Shown here: positions 4,555 to 5,347 of the stretch, piece after piece
Position numbering within the stretch: position 1 is the first letter of the stretch
How the letters are laid out: the number at the start of each line of letters is the position of its first letter
Origin: Lentisphaerota bacterium
GTDB lineage: Bacteria > Verrucomicrobiota > Kiritimatiellia > RFP12 > UBA1067
Reading direction: 5' to 3'
DNA: 5,347 nucleotides
Assembly: GCA_022839525.1 (NCBI GenBank)
Contig: JALHET010000159.1
Coordinates: 700 to 6,046 of the forward strand
Position numbers and translations under genes: made by a program
Notes under the pieces: generated by a model
The model's database searches: none
Seen by the model: only the letters and a program-made list of their open reading frames with translations
Told to the model about the DNA's origin: nothing

Positions 4555-5347
4555 ATGAACCCTGACCGTTCCATCCGATATTATACCGACGACCTGATTG
4601 TCGAGGTCACCCAACGCCTCGTCGACGCGGGGCTCCTCACTTCCGGCAAACTGGGCGAGATCCAAGGCCGCGCCGCATTAACCCTGCAAGGCATTGACCG
4701 CCTGCTGATCCAAGAGGGCATCGTCAACGAGACGGATCTCCTCAAGGCCTTCTCCGAGGCCAGCGGCATCCCCTTCCACACGATCGGCGATTTCAAAATC
4801 GAGCAGGCGGCCATCGACAAGGTCAGCGCGAAAGTCGCCCTGCGTCACCGCATCGTCCCCCTCACGTTCCAGAACGGCGTCCTCCTGCTCGCCGTCAGCC
4901 GGGTGCCGAACCTGACCACAGTGGACGGCCTGCGGATGGTGCTCGATGCGGGCATCGATTTCATCCTCTGCCCCGAAAGCGACGTCGCCATGTCGCTCAC
5001 CCATTTCTACGGGCTCGGCGCCGAGACCATCGACCAGTTGATCGCCGAAGCCGAAGCCATGCCGCAGCCTGAGGAGAACGAGGACATTAACGTCCGCACC
5101 CAAGAGACCGGCATGGTGCGCTTCATCAACCTCATCATCGCCGAAGCGATCCGCATGGACTGCACCGACATCCACCTCGAGCCCTTCGAGAATACCCTGC
5201 GCCTGCGTTACCGCATCGACGGCATCCTGCAAGAGATTCCGCTGCCGAAAGGCGTGGACAAACTGCGTAACGCGGTCAGCTCCGCCGTGAAGATCATGGC
5301 AAACATGGACATCGCCGAGCACCGCAAACCCCACGACGGGCGCATCA
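4555..5347 (+). CDS. pilB: PilB/GspE-type secretion ATPase, N-terminal part, cut by the right edge
   Basis: Hexameric cytoplasmic ATPase that powers pilus or pseudopilus assembly; 264 codons are visible. Residues about 15-155 form the T2SSE_N/MshEN-type N-terminal domain: LVDAGLLTSGKLGEIQ, then LLIQEGIVNETDLLKAFSEA, then GIPFHTIG. A variable linker (165-182) precedes the start of the core ATPase: MVRFINLIIAEAIRMDCTDI (187-206), HLEP (207-210) and RYRIDGIL (218-225), the classic DIHxEP...RxRIDG signature. AVKIMANMDIAEHRKPHDGR (244-263) matches the family pattern K(M/L)MAxxDIAExRxPQDGR, with His in place of the usual Gln. Walker A, the Asp box, Walker B and the His box lie beyond the edge. PilB and GspE cannot be told apart here; the PilM-containing neighbourhood favours PilB. 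ATG 4555 is chosen because it precedes the conserved region and follows the repeat array. Confidence 0.93.
   Translation, partial: MNPDRSIRYYTDDLIVEVTQRLVDAGLLTSGKLGEIQGRAALTLQGIDRLLIQEGIVNETDLLKAFSEASGIPFHTIGDFKIEQAAIDKVSAKVALRHRIVPLTFQNGVLLLAVSRVPNLTTVDGLRMVLDAGIDFILCPESDVAMSLTHFYGLGAETIDQLIAEAEAMPQPEENEDINVRTQETGMVRFINLIIAEAIRMDCTDIHLEPFENTLRLRYRIDGILQEIPLPKGVDKLRNAVSSAVKIMANMDIAEHRKPHDGRI

Overview
The window is a stretch of a type IV pilus / type II secretion-like operon, with all genes on the + strand. In order it holds the 3' end of an outer-membrane secretin gene, a PilM-PilN fusion, a four-helix-bundle gene of the 23S rRNA intervening-sequence protein (IVP) family, a PilO-like gene, a PilP-like gene, and the 5' half of a PilB/GspE-type ATPase gene that runs off the right edge. 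The organism is Gram-negative-type (secretin plus inner-membrane alignment proteins), with G+C-rich coding regions. The Lys/Ala/Pro-rich tail, the secretin-first order and the many intergenic repeats suggest a PVC-group bacterium (Verrucomicrobiota/Kiritimatiellota-like) or another environmental phylum rather than a proteobacterium. That placement is inference from style, not from a marker gene.

Layout: 1-334 secretin end; 347-437 tandem heptad array touching the next start codon; 438-2192 PilM-PilN fusion, with a small G+C palindrome cluster inside its linker at 1887-1936; 2198-2232 short heptad array in the opposite orientation; 2246-2677 IVP-family gene; 2638-2702 heptad array overlapping the end of that gene; 2719-3495 PilO-like; 3526-3603 imperfect 28-base inverted repeat; 3630-4466 PilP-like; 4467-4531 heptad array; 4555 to the edge, PilB/GspE-like ATPase. 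No gene-free stretch exceeds 300 bases. I see no tRNA, rRNA, CRISPR array or convincing terminator.

The pilus genes form one machine. The cytoplasmic actin-like PilM half, the inner-membrane PilN half, PilO and PilP make the alignment complex that bridges the envelope to the secretin, and the hexameric ATPase drives pilin polymerisation from the cytoplasm. Fusing PilM to PilN gives the topology of the T2SS protein GspL while keeping PilM-like nucleotide-binding motifs.

The most unusual content lies between the genes. A family of seven-base repeats, readable as NNNNNCC, occupies four of the five gaps in the operon. It is oriented with transcription in three gaps and reversed in one. The reversed copy and one forward copy bracket the IVP gene, which is clearly less G+C-rich than its neighbours and has no expected place in a pilus operon. 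This looks like a roughly 0.5 kb cassette (IVP gene with opposed heptad arrays) inserted between pilN and pilO. It recalls the arrangement of 23S rRNA intervening sequences, where an IVP gene can lie within inverted-repeat arms, but here it is outside an rRNA gene.
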